DNA of 24,560 nucleotides from a virus. Positions 12,451 through 20,637 of the stretch are shown here, piece after piece (the first letter of the stretch is position 1; every line of letters begins with the position of its first letter). Position numbers and translations under genes: made by a program. Below the pieces are notes generated by a model. It was not told the origin of the DNA, made no database searches, and saw nothing but the letters and a program-made list of their open reading frames with translations. The DNA lies in the IMG/VR virus record IMGVR_UViG_3300006108_000600, positions 1-24,560 of that record; one strand, given 5' to 3'.

Positions 12451-13019
12451 TTGATTGCTACCAATTTTAGAACCGCACCTCTTGCTGGTTCTGGGTTACG
12501 TTCATCATCTTCACGGTAAATGCCCGTGAATCCTGCTTCTTGTAAAAGATTGACTAATGACTTCTCACAGAAACCATTGATATGTCCCATGCCAGGAATT
12601 TTAAACTCTTCTGGATGACGCCATCCACCAAATAGATAGTCCATGGCATTCTCCCAAGGATCCTCGTGTGTATTCAACCAAGAAACGTTAGCCTTTTCTT
12701 TCCAGTCATCATAGACAATACGTTCCATAATCCACATAACATCTGGACAGGTGATCTCAAACTTACCACCTGGTTTTAAAATACGGTGGATTTCTTTTAG
12801 AACTTGTGGTACCGCAAAGTGTATCAAATGCTCAACAACATCACCAAGGTAAATCTTATCAGCATAATCGCTATCATATGGATAAGGAAAGTGATGAAGG
12901 TCATGTACCTTTGTTGTACCTGCCCACTGGTGTATATCCATACGGTCCGTTGCATCTGGTTTTGGATGTGGGCCAGCACCAATGTCAATAATAACAGATT
13001 GTTCTATAGTAAGTTTCAT
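12447..13019 (-). CDS. Class I SAM-dependent methyltransferase (Methyltransf_11 type)
   Basis: 190-aa Rossmann methyltransferase: SAM-binding motif I IDIGAGPHPKP near the N-terminus, an acidic MDIHQW after strand 2, GDVVEHL (motif following strand 4), and the LKEIHRILKPGGKFEITCPD post-motif typical of small-molecule methyltransferases. The substrate is unknown; its place among sugar genes suggests methylation of a sugar or glycan hydroxyl. AGGA lies six bases before ATG 13019. Four-base overlap with galE. Confidence 0.9.
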   Translation of the reverse strand: MKLTIEQSVIIDIGAGPHPKPDATDRMDIHQWAGTTKVHDLHHFPYPYDSDYADKIYLGDVVEHLIHFAVPQVLKEIHRILKPGGKFEITCPDVMWIMERIVYDDWKEKANVSWLNTHEDPWENAMDYLFGGWRHPEEFKIPGMGHINGFCEKSLVNLLQEAGFTGIYREDDERNPEPARGAVLKLVAIK

Positions 13020-13028
13020 AATATATCC

Positions 13029-13634
13029 TTATGCAAAGTTTCCAGAAACGCTTATTCTATAATCATCACTAGTATAAAATGGATTTACAAAATGTCTTAA
13101 TTTAGAGGGAAAAAATACTAACATGTTTTCCCAACTTTTATCTGCCGGTATAGGATATCTTTGAATATCTCCAAGAACATCTGTGTATTGAAAACAAAAA
13201 TTAGCGGTAATATTTTCATGTTGTAATATATGTGGAAATGTTTTATATTCATCTTCAATTGAATATGGAATTTTCAACCACATAGCAAAACTAAACACAC
13301 CTGAATGGTGGTGAACTGGATTAAATTCGTGTTTTTTTTGATAGTTAACCCAAACATTTTCTAAAAAATATCCTTTCTCTTTACATTCAAAATGAGAAAA
13401 TTTATCTTTATACTCATAAACTAAAGGTAGTAATAAACTTTCCATATATGTTTTACATTCAAATAAATAATACTCATTATTGAGATGTCCAGCTAGGCCT
13501 TGATTGAATCTAACCGCATCATCAAAATTTTTTTGCAATTGTTCAACTTCATACACAATAGGTTTTACATCATCATCACTTAGAATGATTTTGAGAAAAC
13601 CTAAATTGCTGAAGTTTACTTCATTTATTTCCAT
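13029..13634 (-). CDS. 2OG-Fe(II) oxygenase superfamily protein
   Basis: 201 aa. The C-terminal half has the jelly-roll pattern of the phage 2OG-Fe(II) oxygenase family (TIGR02466-like): PVHHHSGVFSFAMWLKIPY holds the proximal metal ligands (H108-H110 region). The distal ligand is H181 in PSKLRHFVNPF, with a 2OG-binding arginine at R193 in DDYRISVSGN. Such enzymes hydroxylate or otherwise oxidise a substrate using 2-oxoglutarate and O2. They are frequent auxiliary genes in T4-like phages. Because it lies inside a glycan operon, the substrate may be a sugar or lipid moiety. The DNA here is more AT-rich than that of its neighbours, hinting at separate acquisition. Starts at the TAATG junction with the SDR gene. 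Confidence 0.82.
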   Translation of the reverse strand: MEINEVNFSNLGFLKIILSDDDVKPIVYEVEQLQKNFDDAVRFNQGLAGHLNNEYYLFECKTYMESLLLPLVYEYKDKFSHFECKEKGYFLENVWVNYQKKHEFNPVHHHSGVFSFAMWLKIPYSIEDEYKTFPHILQHENITANFCFQYTDVLGDIQRYPIPADKSWENMLVFFPSKLRHFVNPFYTSDDYRISVSGNFA

Positions 13635-14608
13635 TATTTTAAAGCATCCCTAATACAAAGACGAAGACTATCATCAACTTTCATCTTTGCTTCCCAACCA
13701 AGTATTTCTTTTGCTTTATCAACATTAGGAACACGATAACGAACATCGTTCTTATATGCTGGTTTATGGTCAAAGGTCATAGCATAATCATATTGACATC
13801 CAAACTCAGTTTCAGCAATGGCACGGATTTTTTTAGCAAGTTCTTTCATTGTGATTGGTTCATGATTGCCAAGGTTGAATGCCTGATTATCAGATTTATT
13901 AGAAAATGAGTATGTTGCAATCGCCTCTGCTACTTCATCAATCCATGTGAAGCAACGGATCTGTTGTCCATCACCAAGAAGAGGAATATTGTTTGAACGC
14001 TTGATAATAATCTCATGCATAAAGTCGGCAAATACATGAGCAGTACCTTGTTGACCTTCCGATTTCTCATATGGAGTTAAAATATTAAATGGACGCCAAA
14101 TTGTATATGATACACCATACTGTTTCTCAAAAGCAATAGACATTCGTTCGCCGACAAACTTTGATAGTCCATACTCTGTGTAAGGAGCAACCACCGTATC
14201 AATATCATCCTCTTTTACAGTACCTTGGCAGTTCTCATACACCATAGACGATGATGTATAAACAACTTTGGAGACGCCGTGGTCTACTGCGGCCTTGAGG
14301 ACATTATTATGTAGTGCTAAATCTTCACCTAGAATATCGGCACAATACTTATTGAAACCACCGACGCCGTATATTCTGGCTGCCATTTGGAATATAACAT
14401 CTGGTTGGACAGATTTCACAAGAGCATCAACAGAAGGACGGTCCGTAAGGTCTACCTTGCGAAACTCATATCCTTCACCGGCAATACCAAGGCGTTCACC
14501 GTATCTAACCAAGTTATCAACACCATAGACAATATGCTTATCTCTCAAAAGTTTTGGAACAACTGCTTGACCTAATGATCCTTCACTACCACACACTAAT
14601 ACTTTCAT
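13634..14608 (-). CDS. NAD-dependent sugar epimerase/dehydratase (extended SDR)
   Basis: 324 aa. Rossmann motif GSEGSLGQ at 8-15, a VDNLVRYGE turn, QMAARIYGVGG, YTSSSMVYEN with the catalytic Ser/Thr, and Y-x-x-x-K as YGLSK. Then RPFNILTPYE, the FTWIDEVAEAI region and a C-terminal AKEILGWEAK helix typical of nucleotide-sugar 4,6-dehydratases, decarboxylases and epimerases. The exact reaction cannot be read from motifs; UDP-glucuronate decarboxylase, GDP-mannose 3,5-epimerase or a 4-epimerase are candidates. It overlaps the upstream dehydrogenase gene by four bases, so it could act on the uronic acid made there. Confidence 0.9.
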   Translation of the reverse strand: MKVLVCGSEGSLGQAVVPKLLRDKHIVYGVDNLVRYGERLGIAGEGYEFRKVDLTDRPSVDALVKSVQPDVIFQMAARIYGVGGFNKYCADILGEDLALHNNVLKAAVDHGVSKVVYTSSSMVYENCQGTVKEDDIDTVVAPYTEYGLSKFVGERMSIAFEKQYGVSYTIWRPFNILTPYEKSEGQQGTAHVFADFMHEIIIKRSNNIPLLGDGQQIRCFTWIDEVAEAIATYSFSNKSDNQAFNLGNHEPITMKELAKKIRAIAETEFGCQYDYAMTFDHKPAYKNDVRYRVPNVDKAKEILGWEAKMKVDDSLRLCIRDALK

Positions 14609-15840
14609 TTAACATCTCCAACTTTATAAATGCCTGTCTTACTTAGTTTACTTTCTGGATACATTTTCCAGAGGTCGGCAACAATACAATCTTTTCTAAA
14701 CCAATCTAGAGGCCATACGGATTCCATACCTGTATGTGGAGTCATTACAATAATAGCATCAGCCTCTTGAGGTATCATACATGTATTTCCCTCAACAAAA
14801 GGATCCCACATATCAGATTCCACGCCGTGCTTCTTACATACCTTACGCATCTTGTATGAAAGACTGTTGCGAGTATCATCACAGTCTTTCTTGAATGTAG
14901 CACCTAGAATAAGGATCTTCTCGATGTTCGGGTTGATATCCTTAATGCGATTAAACACATAATCTGGCATACCTTCATTAATAAGAAAGCTAGTGTTAAT
15001 AAGATCACCAAAGGGAATGTCACTAAGCAAGAAACGACCGTCCTTGAAGAGGCAAGGGCCTCCAACATTAGGGCCTGGATGAGGCACATCCATTCTAGGA
15101 TAATCATAGTTACATGCGTCAATAACTTTGTCGATGTTGATACCATGTTTCTCTCCAATCATCCACATTTCATTAGCAAAGGCAAATGTGACATAACGAT
15201 ACATGTTAGTCATCAACTTACCAAGTTCCGCTTCTTTTGGTGAAAGGTGAAAAACTTTATTCTTAATGAAACTATTAAAGAATAATGCGGCCTGTAAGTA
15301 AGACTCCTCACTAAATGCACCAACAATCTGTGGAAGTTTTGTTGTCTCAATAATAGAACGGCCTTGTACCACTCGCTCAGGACAGAATACAAGATGATAG
15401 TCTTCACCTTCTACCCAACCATGGTTCTTTTCAATATGCTTACGGAGAACCTCTGTAGTTCCTGGTGACACTGTAGAACGAAGGACAATCAACTGTCCTT
15501 TTTTCATGCGAGGAATAAGAGTATCATCAACAAAACTAAAAAGATCATCAAGGCGGGCATTACCTTCTCCATCTACCGGTGTGCCAATCATAATAGCCAC
15601 TACATCAGAGTCCTTGATGAAATCAAAATCGGTGGTAAAAAGTATTCTCTCTTTCTTTAGATTGACTTTCAGTATATCTTCACCACCTTCTTCTTCATAA
15701 GGTGTGATACCAGCATTTAGTTTATCAACGGCATCTTGGTTAATATCAATACCATATACATTATGTCCTGCTTCGGCCACAACACAAGCAAAGGGAAACC
15801 CTACGTGCCCGCCGGCACCGATAACTGATACTTTCATCAT
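14605..15840 (-). CDS. Nucleotide-sugar 6-dehydrogenase (UDP-ManNAc/UDP-Glc dehydrogenase family)
   Basis: 411 aa of the UDPG/MGDP dehydrogenase family, oxidising C6 of a nucleotide sugar to a uronic acid in two NAD+ steps. N-terminal VIGAGGHVGFPFA nucleotide-binding motif, IGTPVDGEGN, STVSPGTTEVLR, and the catalytic cysteine in NVGGPCLFKDGR; C-terminal LGATFKKDCDDTRNS. CPERVVQGRS and KLPQIVGAF are closer to UDP-N-acetylmannosamine/GlcNAc dehydrogenases (WecC, WbpA) than to UDP-glucose dehydrogenase, which favours an amino-sugar substrate. Starts with ATGATG overlapping the upstream gene by four bases; GGAG is upstream. Confidence 0.92.
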   Translation of the reverse strand: MMKVSVIGAGGHVGFPFACVVAEAGHNVYGIDINQDAVDKLNAGITPYEEEGGEDILKVNLKKERILFTTDFDFIKDSDVVAIMIGTPVDGEGNARLDDLFSFVDDTLIPRMKKGQLIVLRSTVSPGTTEVLRKHIEKNHGWVEGEDYHLVFCPERVVQGRSIIETTKLPQIVGAFSEESYLQAALFFNSFIKNKVFHLSPKEAELGKLMTNMYRYVTFAFANEMWMIGEKHGINIDKVIDACNYDYPRMDVPHPGPNVGGPCLFKDGRFLLSDIPFGDLINTSFLINEGMPDYVFNRIKDINPNIEKILILGATFKKDCDDTRNSLSYKMRKVCKKHGVESDMWDPFVEGNTCMIPQEADAIIVMTPHTGMESVWPLDWFRKDCIVADLWKMYPESKLSKTGIYKVGDVK

Positions 15841-16787
15841 TTTGTCTCCAATAAAACATCCTCTATGTCATTACAAGTATCTTGTATGGTGTGGTTTGCC
15901 ATGACATAGTTATAGGCATTATCAATCTTTTCTTCATCTCTCTTATGATTACGGAGAATTTCCATCAACTCCTTCTCATCTTTATAAGTGGTGCCATGGT
16001 AGCACATATCTTTGGCACCGGCAATATCTCTGGCGTACCATGGTGTCTTATTCATCATAGCCTCTAAAAGGACAAGACCAAATCCCTCTTCATAGGAGTT
16101 CATGATATAAGCATCTGCACTGGAAATCTCAAATAAAACATCCGTCTTAGGTTTACCAAAGAAACATTTGACCACATCATTCTCAGCAGGCATCAAATGT
16201 TCTTCACCATATCCATATAGATGGAGTTCAGCATTAGGAATCTTTGCTTTAGTAAATGCTTGTGCGAGAGGACCCATTGCTTTATGTGGCCAAAAACCAC
16301 CGGCAGAAACAAAGATAGTTTTTTTCTTATCAAACTCATGTCTAAAGTATGCCACTTGTTCAATACCGTGACGAATACGGCGACCTTTCTCCAATACATT
16401 ATGTTTTCTGAGGTGATCGATATCCATGCTTGTAGAATATCCAAGGAATCGGTGTTCTCTTAGGCCATGCAAGCATATTGAACTTTCAGATGGTTTAACA
16501 ATCAGATAAAGGACTGGTGATTGTATGTTATCAGCATTTACATGAACTATATTCTGTGAGATGCAATCACCACCATGGACAACTATGAGGTCCCATTTTT
16601 GATCACCTAGCATTGCTTGATAATCATCAGAAACTTTTATACCGTTATATTCACCTTTGTGTTCATGTGCTAATACGATAACATCATGGCGCCGACGAAG
16701 CATCTCTTCGGCCATATTCTGCACATAATACTCACTACCGCCAGGATAAGGTGCATAGCGGTGAACCACAAACAATAGTCTCATCAT
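15837..16787 (-). CDS. GT4 family glycosyltransferase
   Basis: 316-aa GT-B fold. The N-terminal HRYAPYPGGSEYYVQNMAEEM is a standard GT4 acceptor-domain opening; the middle has IFVSAGGFWPHKA, and the donor site has YEEGFGLVLLEAMMNKTPWYA with the E-x7-E motif. Donor sugar unknown. The start may be the ATG at 16787 or the directly following ATG at 16784; the latter has better spacing from GGAGG. It overlaps the fucosyltransferase gene by four bases. Confidence 0.9.
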   Translation of the reverse strand: MMRLLFVVHRYAPYPGGSEYYVQNMAEEMLRRRHDVIVLAHEHKGEYNGIKVSDDYQAMLGDQKWDLIVVHGGDCISQNIVHVNADNIQSPVLYLIVKPSESSICLHGLREHRFLGYSTSMDIDHLRKHNVLEKGRRIRHGIEQVAYFRHEFDKKKTIFVSAGGFWPHKAMGPLAQAFTKAKIPNAELHLYGYGEEHLMPAENDVVKCFFGKPKTDVLFEISSADAYIMNSYEEGFGLVLLEAMMNKTPWYARDIAGAKDMCYHGTTYKDEKELMEILRNHKRDEEKIDNAYNYVMANHTIQDTCNDIEDVLLETK

Positions 16788-17671
16788 GCCTCCATAACAA
16801 ACTTATCCCACCATTCATAAAGGTTGTGTAAGTCCGTAAACTCATTAGGAATATCATTCTTAAATACTGGTCTCTCTATTATATCTAGGTACTCTTGTTT
16901 ACCAGCAGGAGAGTCCAAATGTTTTACATAATTCTTCACACCATCTAATGTTTGGAAATCATGAACATTAATAAATGCTTTGGTATTGAAGTCACGACCA
17001 ACAGTTTCCGATCCCCAATAGATAGGCATCGTTTTGGTTTGAAAAGCATTAAGGATTTTTTCTGTGACATATCCAGGATGTGATCCATTCTCAAAACAAA
17101 TGTTGAAACGGTAGTTATCAAGGAACTCTAGTTTATACTTTAATTTGTCTCTTGGTAGAATTGCGTTCATATTGTTTAGATGTGGACCGGCCGAATGTAC
17201 CTTTTTATATCCACTCATCATCTCGAACATAGCGTTTCGCATATGCTGTCTAGGATTCGATACAACAAAAGAACAGAAATCTCTGTTATCATAATCCTTT
17301 TCATAATCACGGACTACATTCTTGATCTGTAGAAAATCATCCGTCCATCCTTCTTGAATGGCACCATGCATATCAATAATATACAATGGTAAACGATAAT
17401 GCCTAGGACTATTCTCATGATCAAAGGTCATAGCAGCAAAGCAATCATTATATGGAGGCCTTGCGTTTTCACCTGTATAGAATATCTTCTTTACTTTGGT
17501 CTTATCAAACCTTTCATTAGAACGACCAAACTCTCCTTCACCATATATCAAATACTCCGGGTTCACATCATCACGGATAACATGATAGTGTTTGTTAAAA
17601 ACATCCATAAAGAAGTTTACTGCCGTTGTAAAGGTATCGGCAAAACCAATGCGAAGAGGTTTACGTCCCAT
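16784..17671 (-). CDS. GT10 fucosyltransferase (alpha-1,3/1,4 type)
   Basis: 295 aa. The C-terminal donor domain has the GT10 signature: FNICFENGSHPGYVTEKI, followed by a KTMPIYWGSETVGRDFN segment and AFINVHDF. This is the GDP-fucose binding part seen in Helicobacter alpha-1,3-fucosyltransferases and Lewis enzymes. The family transfers L-fucose to GlcNAc or similar acceptors. The N-terminal half is more divergent, with VSNPRQHMRNAMFE aligning to the family's xSNC..R pattern. No GDP-fucose synthesis genes are in the window, so the donor would come from the host or from genes elsewhere. It joins the upstream methyltransferase by TAATG. Confidence 0.9.
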   Translation of the reverse strand: MGRKPLRIGFADTFTTAVNFFMDVFNKHYHVIRDDVNPEYLIYGEGEFGRSNERFDKTKVKKIFYTGENARPPYNDCFAAMTFDHENSPRHYRLPLYIIDMHGAIQEGWTDDFLQIKNVVRDYEKDYDNRDFCSFVVSNPRQHMRNAMFEMMSGYKKVHSAGPHLNNMNAILPRDKLKYKLEFLDNYRFNICFENGSHPGYVTEKILNAFQTKTMPIYWGSETVGRDFNTKAFINVHDFQTLDGVKNYVKHLDSPAGKQEYLDIIERPVFKNDIPNEFTDLHNLYEWWDKFVMEA

Positions 17672-18267
17672 TACTTGTACCAGAAAAAGGCTGAATTGGT
17701 TGAAAGATTGATAGGTGCAGTAATCTTATAATCATTACGAAAATCTGTTACTGCACGTTTAACTGCCTCAATAGAAGAATAATCATGGCCAGAAAACAAA
17801 CCACCTTTCTTGAGCAAAGGATAGTATGACTCACAGTCAGCATATGTGGCCTCATAAGAGTGATCACCATCAACAAAGATGAAATCAAATTCTTCTTTAT
17901 TGGTGATAGTCTTAATCTTAGATGCAGCATTAGAGGATGTTTCTCTAATCATTTGAACTCGTTCATCATATTCTTTTAGGTTCTCTTGTGCAATCATCAT
18001 AAACTTATCAATAACATTTTGATTGATTTCACCGTTCCAATCCTCATATGCTTTATAAGGATCAATGGTGTATAACATCAGAATGTTTGGGCATTTATCT
18101 AATAGAAATGATGTTGACTCGGCACGGCAAGTACCAATCTCAACACCAACAATATTTTCTCCAAGGCGTTTGATATAAGGTGCTAAACCTTTTACCGATA
18201 CCCAATCATAAGGCCACTTATCACCTAGTTCTTTAATAGTTCTAAAATCATCATCCGAAAGTGCCAT
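17671..18267 (-). CDS. Class I SAM-dependent methyltransferase (Methyltransf_24 type)
   Basis: 198 aa. VGVEIGTCRAESTSFLL is motif I of this subgroup, LYTIDPYKAY carries the acidic ribose-binding residue, and DFIFVDGDHSYEATYADC with LLKKGGLFSGHDY is the family hallmark (metal/active-site region of Methyltransf_24). These proteins often sit in LPS and glycan gene clusters and are thought to O-methylate sugars. ATG 18267 has GGAG at 7 bases. Two bases lie between it and the glycosyltransferase-like gene upstream. Confidence 0.9.
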   Translation of the reverse strand: MALSDDDFRTIKELGDKWPYDWVSVKGLAPYIKRLGENIVGVEIGTCRAESTSFLLDKCPNILMLYTIDPYKAYEDWNGEINQNVIDKFMMIAQENLKEYDERVQMIRETSSNAASKIKTITNKEEFDFIFVDGDHSYEATYADCESYYPLLKKGGLFSGHDYSSIEAVKRAVTDFRNDYKITAPINLSTNSAFFWYK

Positions 18268-18269
18268 TA

Positions 18270-19169
18270 TTAATCTCCAAATTTATTAGTAAATAGTTCT
18301 TTCCATTCAGGTACTCGGTCCCACTGGTGAATTATTGATACTTTATTTCCGTTTGCATGAACTTCATTGTTGATTACATTATACTCTATACCACGCACGA
18401 ATGGCAAGTGCATATTTGGATTTCTTCTATATTCTTCGCCAATACCACCTGACCCAGATTGTATAGCAGGAAGTGATGTACCAGCGTGAACAACCCAACC
18501 ATCGATAGGATTTGTAAATTTAGTTGTTAATGAATATACTTCCGTTTGTAAAAGGACATTGAGCGCCGCTTGATCTGGACCTCCTCCGCCCGGAACGTGT
18601 GGATTTAGGCCACGACAAACCAACCAAACATTTAATGCAAGATCACGCATAGCATTTCTATTTCCAGAAATAACACCGGCACAATAGATTTCATTATCGC
18701 CATATGTTTCTAAGAAATATTGACCAAATGATTGTTGTAAATTATTCTTACCCCATGGTTCATCTTTATATTTTAAATTTTCGGAACCAACAAGAATATT
18801 TCCAAAAAAGTTTTTACTTAACCATTCAGAAGGATTATTCTGAAAAACCACATCTCTAACATCAGTCATAATAACATTATTTACTGGTTCACTCAATACA
18901 TTTAAGAGACTGTATAAATGAAAAAAGCGATCAACCATAACAGATCCGCGAGAATTGTCATGTAAAAATCCTTTTTGCTCATCGTATTGATTACATCCAA
19001 CCAACATAAAATCTTCATCAGTAAGTTTCTTTACTGTTTCTGCATCCATATTATATACTATAAGTGCTTTATGTCCGGAAAAACCGGACTTTTTAATTGA
19101 ATTGGCCCAGTATTTGATTTTATCCCAATTATAATTATCAACCACACCTACAATTAAATCTTTAGCCAT
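18270..19169 (-). CDS. Glycosyltransferase-like protein (GT-A type suspected)
   Basis: 299 aa. It begins with a nucleotide-binding-like strand (LIVGVVDNYNWDKIKYW). It has a VIMTDVRDVVFQNNPSEW segment, where D-x-R-D after four hydrophobic residues fits the metal-binding DxD region of GT-A glycosyltransferases. ENIYCAGVISG-like (EIYCAGVISGNRN) and GGGGPDQAALNVLL motifs also occur in GT8-like and related enzymes. Family assignment is therefore by motif, not firm. The start overlaps the GT2 stop by 16 bases; GAAGGGAAG is upstream. Part of the same operon. Confidence 0.75.
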   Translation of the reverse strand: MAKDLIVGVVDNYNWDKIKYWANSIKKSGFSGHKALIVYNMDAETVKKLTDEDFMLVGCNQYDEQKGFLHDNSRGSVMVDRFFHLYSLLNVLSEPVNNVIMTDVRDVVFQNNPSEWLSKNFFGNILVGSENLKYKDEPWGKNNLQQSFGQYFLETYGDNEIYCAGVISGNRNAMRDLALNVWLVCRGLNPHVPGGGGPDQAALNVLLQTEVYSLTTKFTNPIDGWVVHAGTSLPAIQSGSGGIGEEYRRNPNMHLPFVRGIEYNVINNEVHANGNKVSIIHQWDRVPEWKELFTNKFGD

Positions 19170-19930
19170 GGAAACTTCCCTTCATAGTATTGTTCATTTA
19201 TCTTATTACCTGCATCAAAAAATTCTTTATTTACCGAGTTGGGGTTACCATCCAGACGATAGCAAAGGGTGTGTTTTCCACTAGTATCGTATTTGCTACG
19301 ATCTTTCACCGCATAGAGATACTGGCGGTCTCCACCCCAACCGGCGTGCCAGTAGTGACATGTCTTTTGTAGAAACTCTTTCTTCCAACAGAATGATGAT
19401 GTGTCTATTAGGAACTGATCTCCATAAGGAGAATTGCGTGAGGCGAATATTGGCCACTTACCTAAACTTTCACATTTATCATCACATAGATATTCTTTAT
19501 CTGGACTATATATCTGTCTTAGAGAATAGGCAAAATCTAGGCCGTTTTGTTCAATAGTATTTACCAATGTTTCAACATGATCTGGTTGATACCAGTTGTC
19601 TTCATCAAGGAAGAGAATGTAATCGGAGTTTAGTAGATGTGGAATACCAGCATAGATACGATGACCATAAAAAGATTGGTCACCAACTTTACCTGTGTTC
19701 TCTGGTAGAATAAGGACTTTTACTTTATCTTTTGGTGGAAGTCCAACCTGTTCAAATACACCATTGGCATATTCTTTACCATCAACTACAATAAGATGTT
19801 TGATGTGTTTATAGGTTTGCTTTTCAACACTATCTAAAGCATCTTGTAGTTTTGGAGAACCTATTGTAGGCGTAACAACCGTTACGGTCTTAGGACCCTT
19901 AGGGGCATCTGTAATCACAAGTTTCATCAT
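19154..19930 (-). CDS. GT2 family glycosyltransferase
   Basis: 258 aa. Classical GT-A opening TVVTPTIGSPKLQDALDSV with KQTYKHIKHLIVVDG, the DxD motif in ILFLDEDNWYQPDHVE, and a GGDRQYLYAV region where the catalytic base is usually found. Soluble, without membrane helices, so it probably acts in the cytoplasm on a nucleotide-sugar donor. It is the first gene of the glycan operon; ATG 19930 is only 12 bases downstream of the U-run of the hsp20 terminator, so it must rely on read-through or on a promoter that I cannot see. AGGA is upstream. Confidence 0.9.
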   Translation of the reverse strand: MMKLVITDAPKGPKTVTVVTPTIGSPKLQDALDSVEKQTYKHIKHLIVVDGKEYANGVFEQVGLPPKDKVKVLILPENTGKVGDQSFYGHRIYAGIPHLLNSDYILFLDEDNWYQPDHVETLVNTIEQNGLDFAYSLRQIYSPDKEYLCDDKCESLGKWPIFASRNSPYGDQFLIDTSSFCWKKEFLQKTCHYWHAGWGGDRQYLYAVKDRSKYDTSGKHTLCYRLDGNPNSVNKEFFDAGNKINEQYYEGKFPWLKI

Positions 19931-19941
19931 AACATCCTATA

Positions 19942-19973
19942 AAGAAGACCGGGACTTGTATCAGAGGTCCCGG
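19942..19973 (-). terminator. Intrinsic terminator after hsp20
   Basis: Minus strand CCGGGAC (19973-19967), an 11-base loop and GTCCCGG (19955-19949), a 7-bp GC-rich stem, then TCTTCTTT. It lies 15 bases after the hsp20 stop codon and just before the GT2 start. Confidence 0.8.
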
Positions 19974-19988
19974 CCGTGTTATACTTAC

Positions 19989-20546
19989 TTAGGCTACTTT
20001 CTTACCTGTCTTCTCTCCAGCAAGCTGCTTTTGAAACGCCGTTGCCTCAGTGAGGAACTGTCTCGTCGCCTCCCCGACGCCGAACGGATCCAGGATGTCG
20101 ATTTTCTTCGCCTTCTTCTCCTCGGGAATAAATCGTTCAAGAAAGATTTTAAGAAGTCCATTAGCCATCTCCGCGTTCTTTACAACGACCGTGTCGGCAA
20201 GTGTAAATTGGCGAGTGAAAGCACGGTCAGCAATACCTTTGAAAATGTAGTCTTTATCATCATTCTCTAAGCGGCCAGAAACCGTAAGGATATCATCCTT
20301 CAATTCAATATCAAGGTTCTGTTTTCCGAAACCAGCAAGGGCGATTTCGATAACAAAATGTTCCTCGTCGACCTTCTTGATATTGTATGGAGGGTATGAT
20401 GGGATTTTTGGAGCGTATTCACTTGCTTCCTGTAATCGCTTTAGGATTGTATCAAACCCAATGGCAGTTTTAGGAAGATTTCCAGTTGTAAACCCAAAAG
20501 GGTCAAATAGTAGATGTTCAGTCATTTTATCAAATGTTTTAGTCAT
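19989..20546 (-). CDS. hsp20: Hsp20/alpha-crystallin small heat-shock protein
   Basis: 185 aa. The central alpha-crystallin domain is recognisable: YNIKKVDEEHFVIEIALAGF, IELKDDILTVSGR (the typical L-x-V-x-G strand), and AFTRQFTLADTVVV. The end NGLLKIFLERFIPEE replaces the usual GVL-x-I/V-x-V-P-K motif. It prevents aggregation of unfolded proteins. sHsps are known from T4-like phages and are thought to help virion or replication protein folding. The gene has its own promoter, a structured leader and its own terminator, i.e. it is a separate transcription unit within the run. ATG 20546 with GGAG at 6 bases. Confidence 0.95.
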   Translation of the reverse strand: MTKTFDKMTEHLLFDPFGFTTGNLPKTAIGFDTILKRLQEASEYAPKIPSYPPYNIKKVDEEHFVIEIALAGFGKQNLDIELKDDILTVSGRLENDDKDYIFKGIADRAFTRQFTLADTVVVKNAEMANGLLKIFLERFIPEEKKAKKIDILDPFGVGEATRQFLTEATAFQKQLAGEKTGKKVA

Positions 20547-20550
20547 GTGT

Positions 20551-20571
20551 TTCTCCTATAGTTAGCGAGAA
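20551..20571 (-). promoter_or_regulatory. Possible RNA thermometer hairpin masking the hsp20 ribosome site
   Basis: In the leader, UUCUC (20571-20567) can pair with GAGAA (20555-20551), which is the 3' part of the AGGAGAA Shine-Dalgarno. The helix has five A-U/G-C pairs and an 11-base loop and would be weak. Rhizobial sHsp genes often carry ROSE thermometers that hide the ribosome site; this element is simpler and only suggestive. Confidence 0.3.
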
Positions 20572-20576
20572 TTAAA

Positions 20577-20603
20577 GTGGATGATTCCTCTTGGAAGATC
20601 CAC
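20577..20603 (-). promoter_or_regulatory. 5'-terminal hairpin of the hsp20 leader
   Basis: GTGGAT/ATCCAC outer arms and TTCC/GGAA inner arms around AAGA form a two-part stem at what would be the very 5' end of the transcript from the promoter at 20608-20637. A 5' hairpin of this kind may protect the mRNA from decay or be part of temperature control. Confidence 0.5.
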
Positions 20604-20607
20604 ATAT

Positions 20608-20637
20608 ATTATATAGTAAACTTATTGGTCTTGTCAA
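20608..20637 (-). promoter_or_regulatory. Sigma70-type promoter of hsp20
   Basis: Both hexamers match consensus on the minus strand: TTGACA (20637-20632), 18 bases, TATAAT (20613-20608). The TGA stop codon of the preceding tail-fibre-like gene is contained in the -35 hexamer. The predicted leader is about 55 nt. It should be recognised by host polymerase. Confidence 0.88.
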
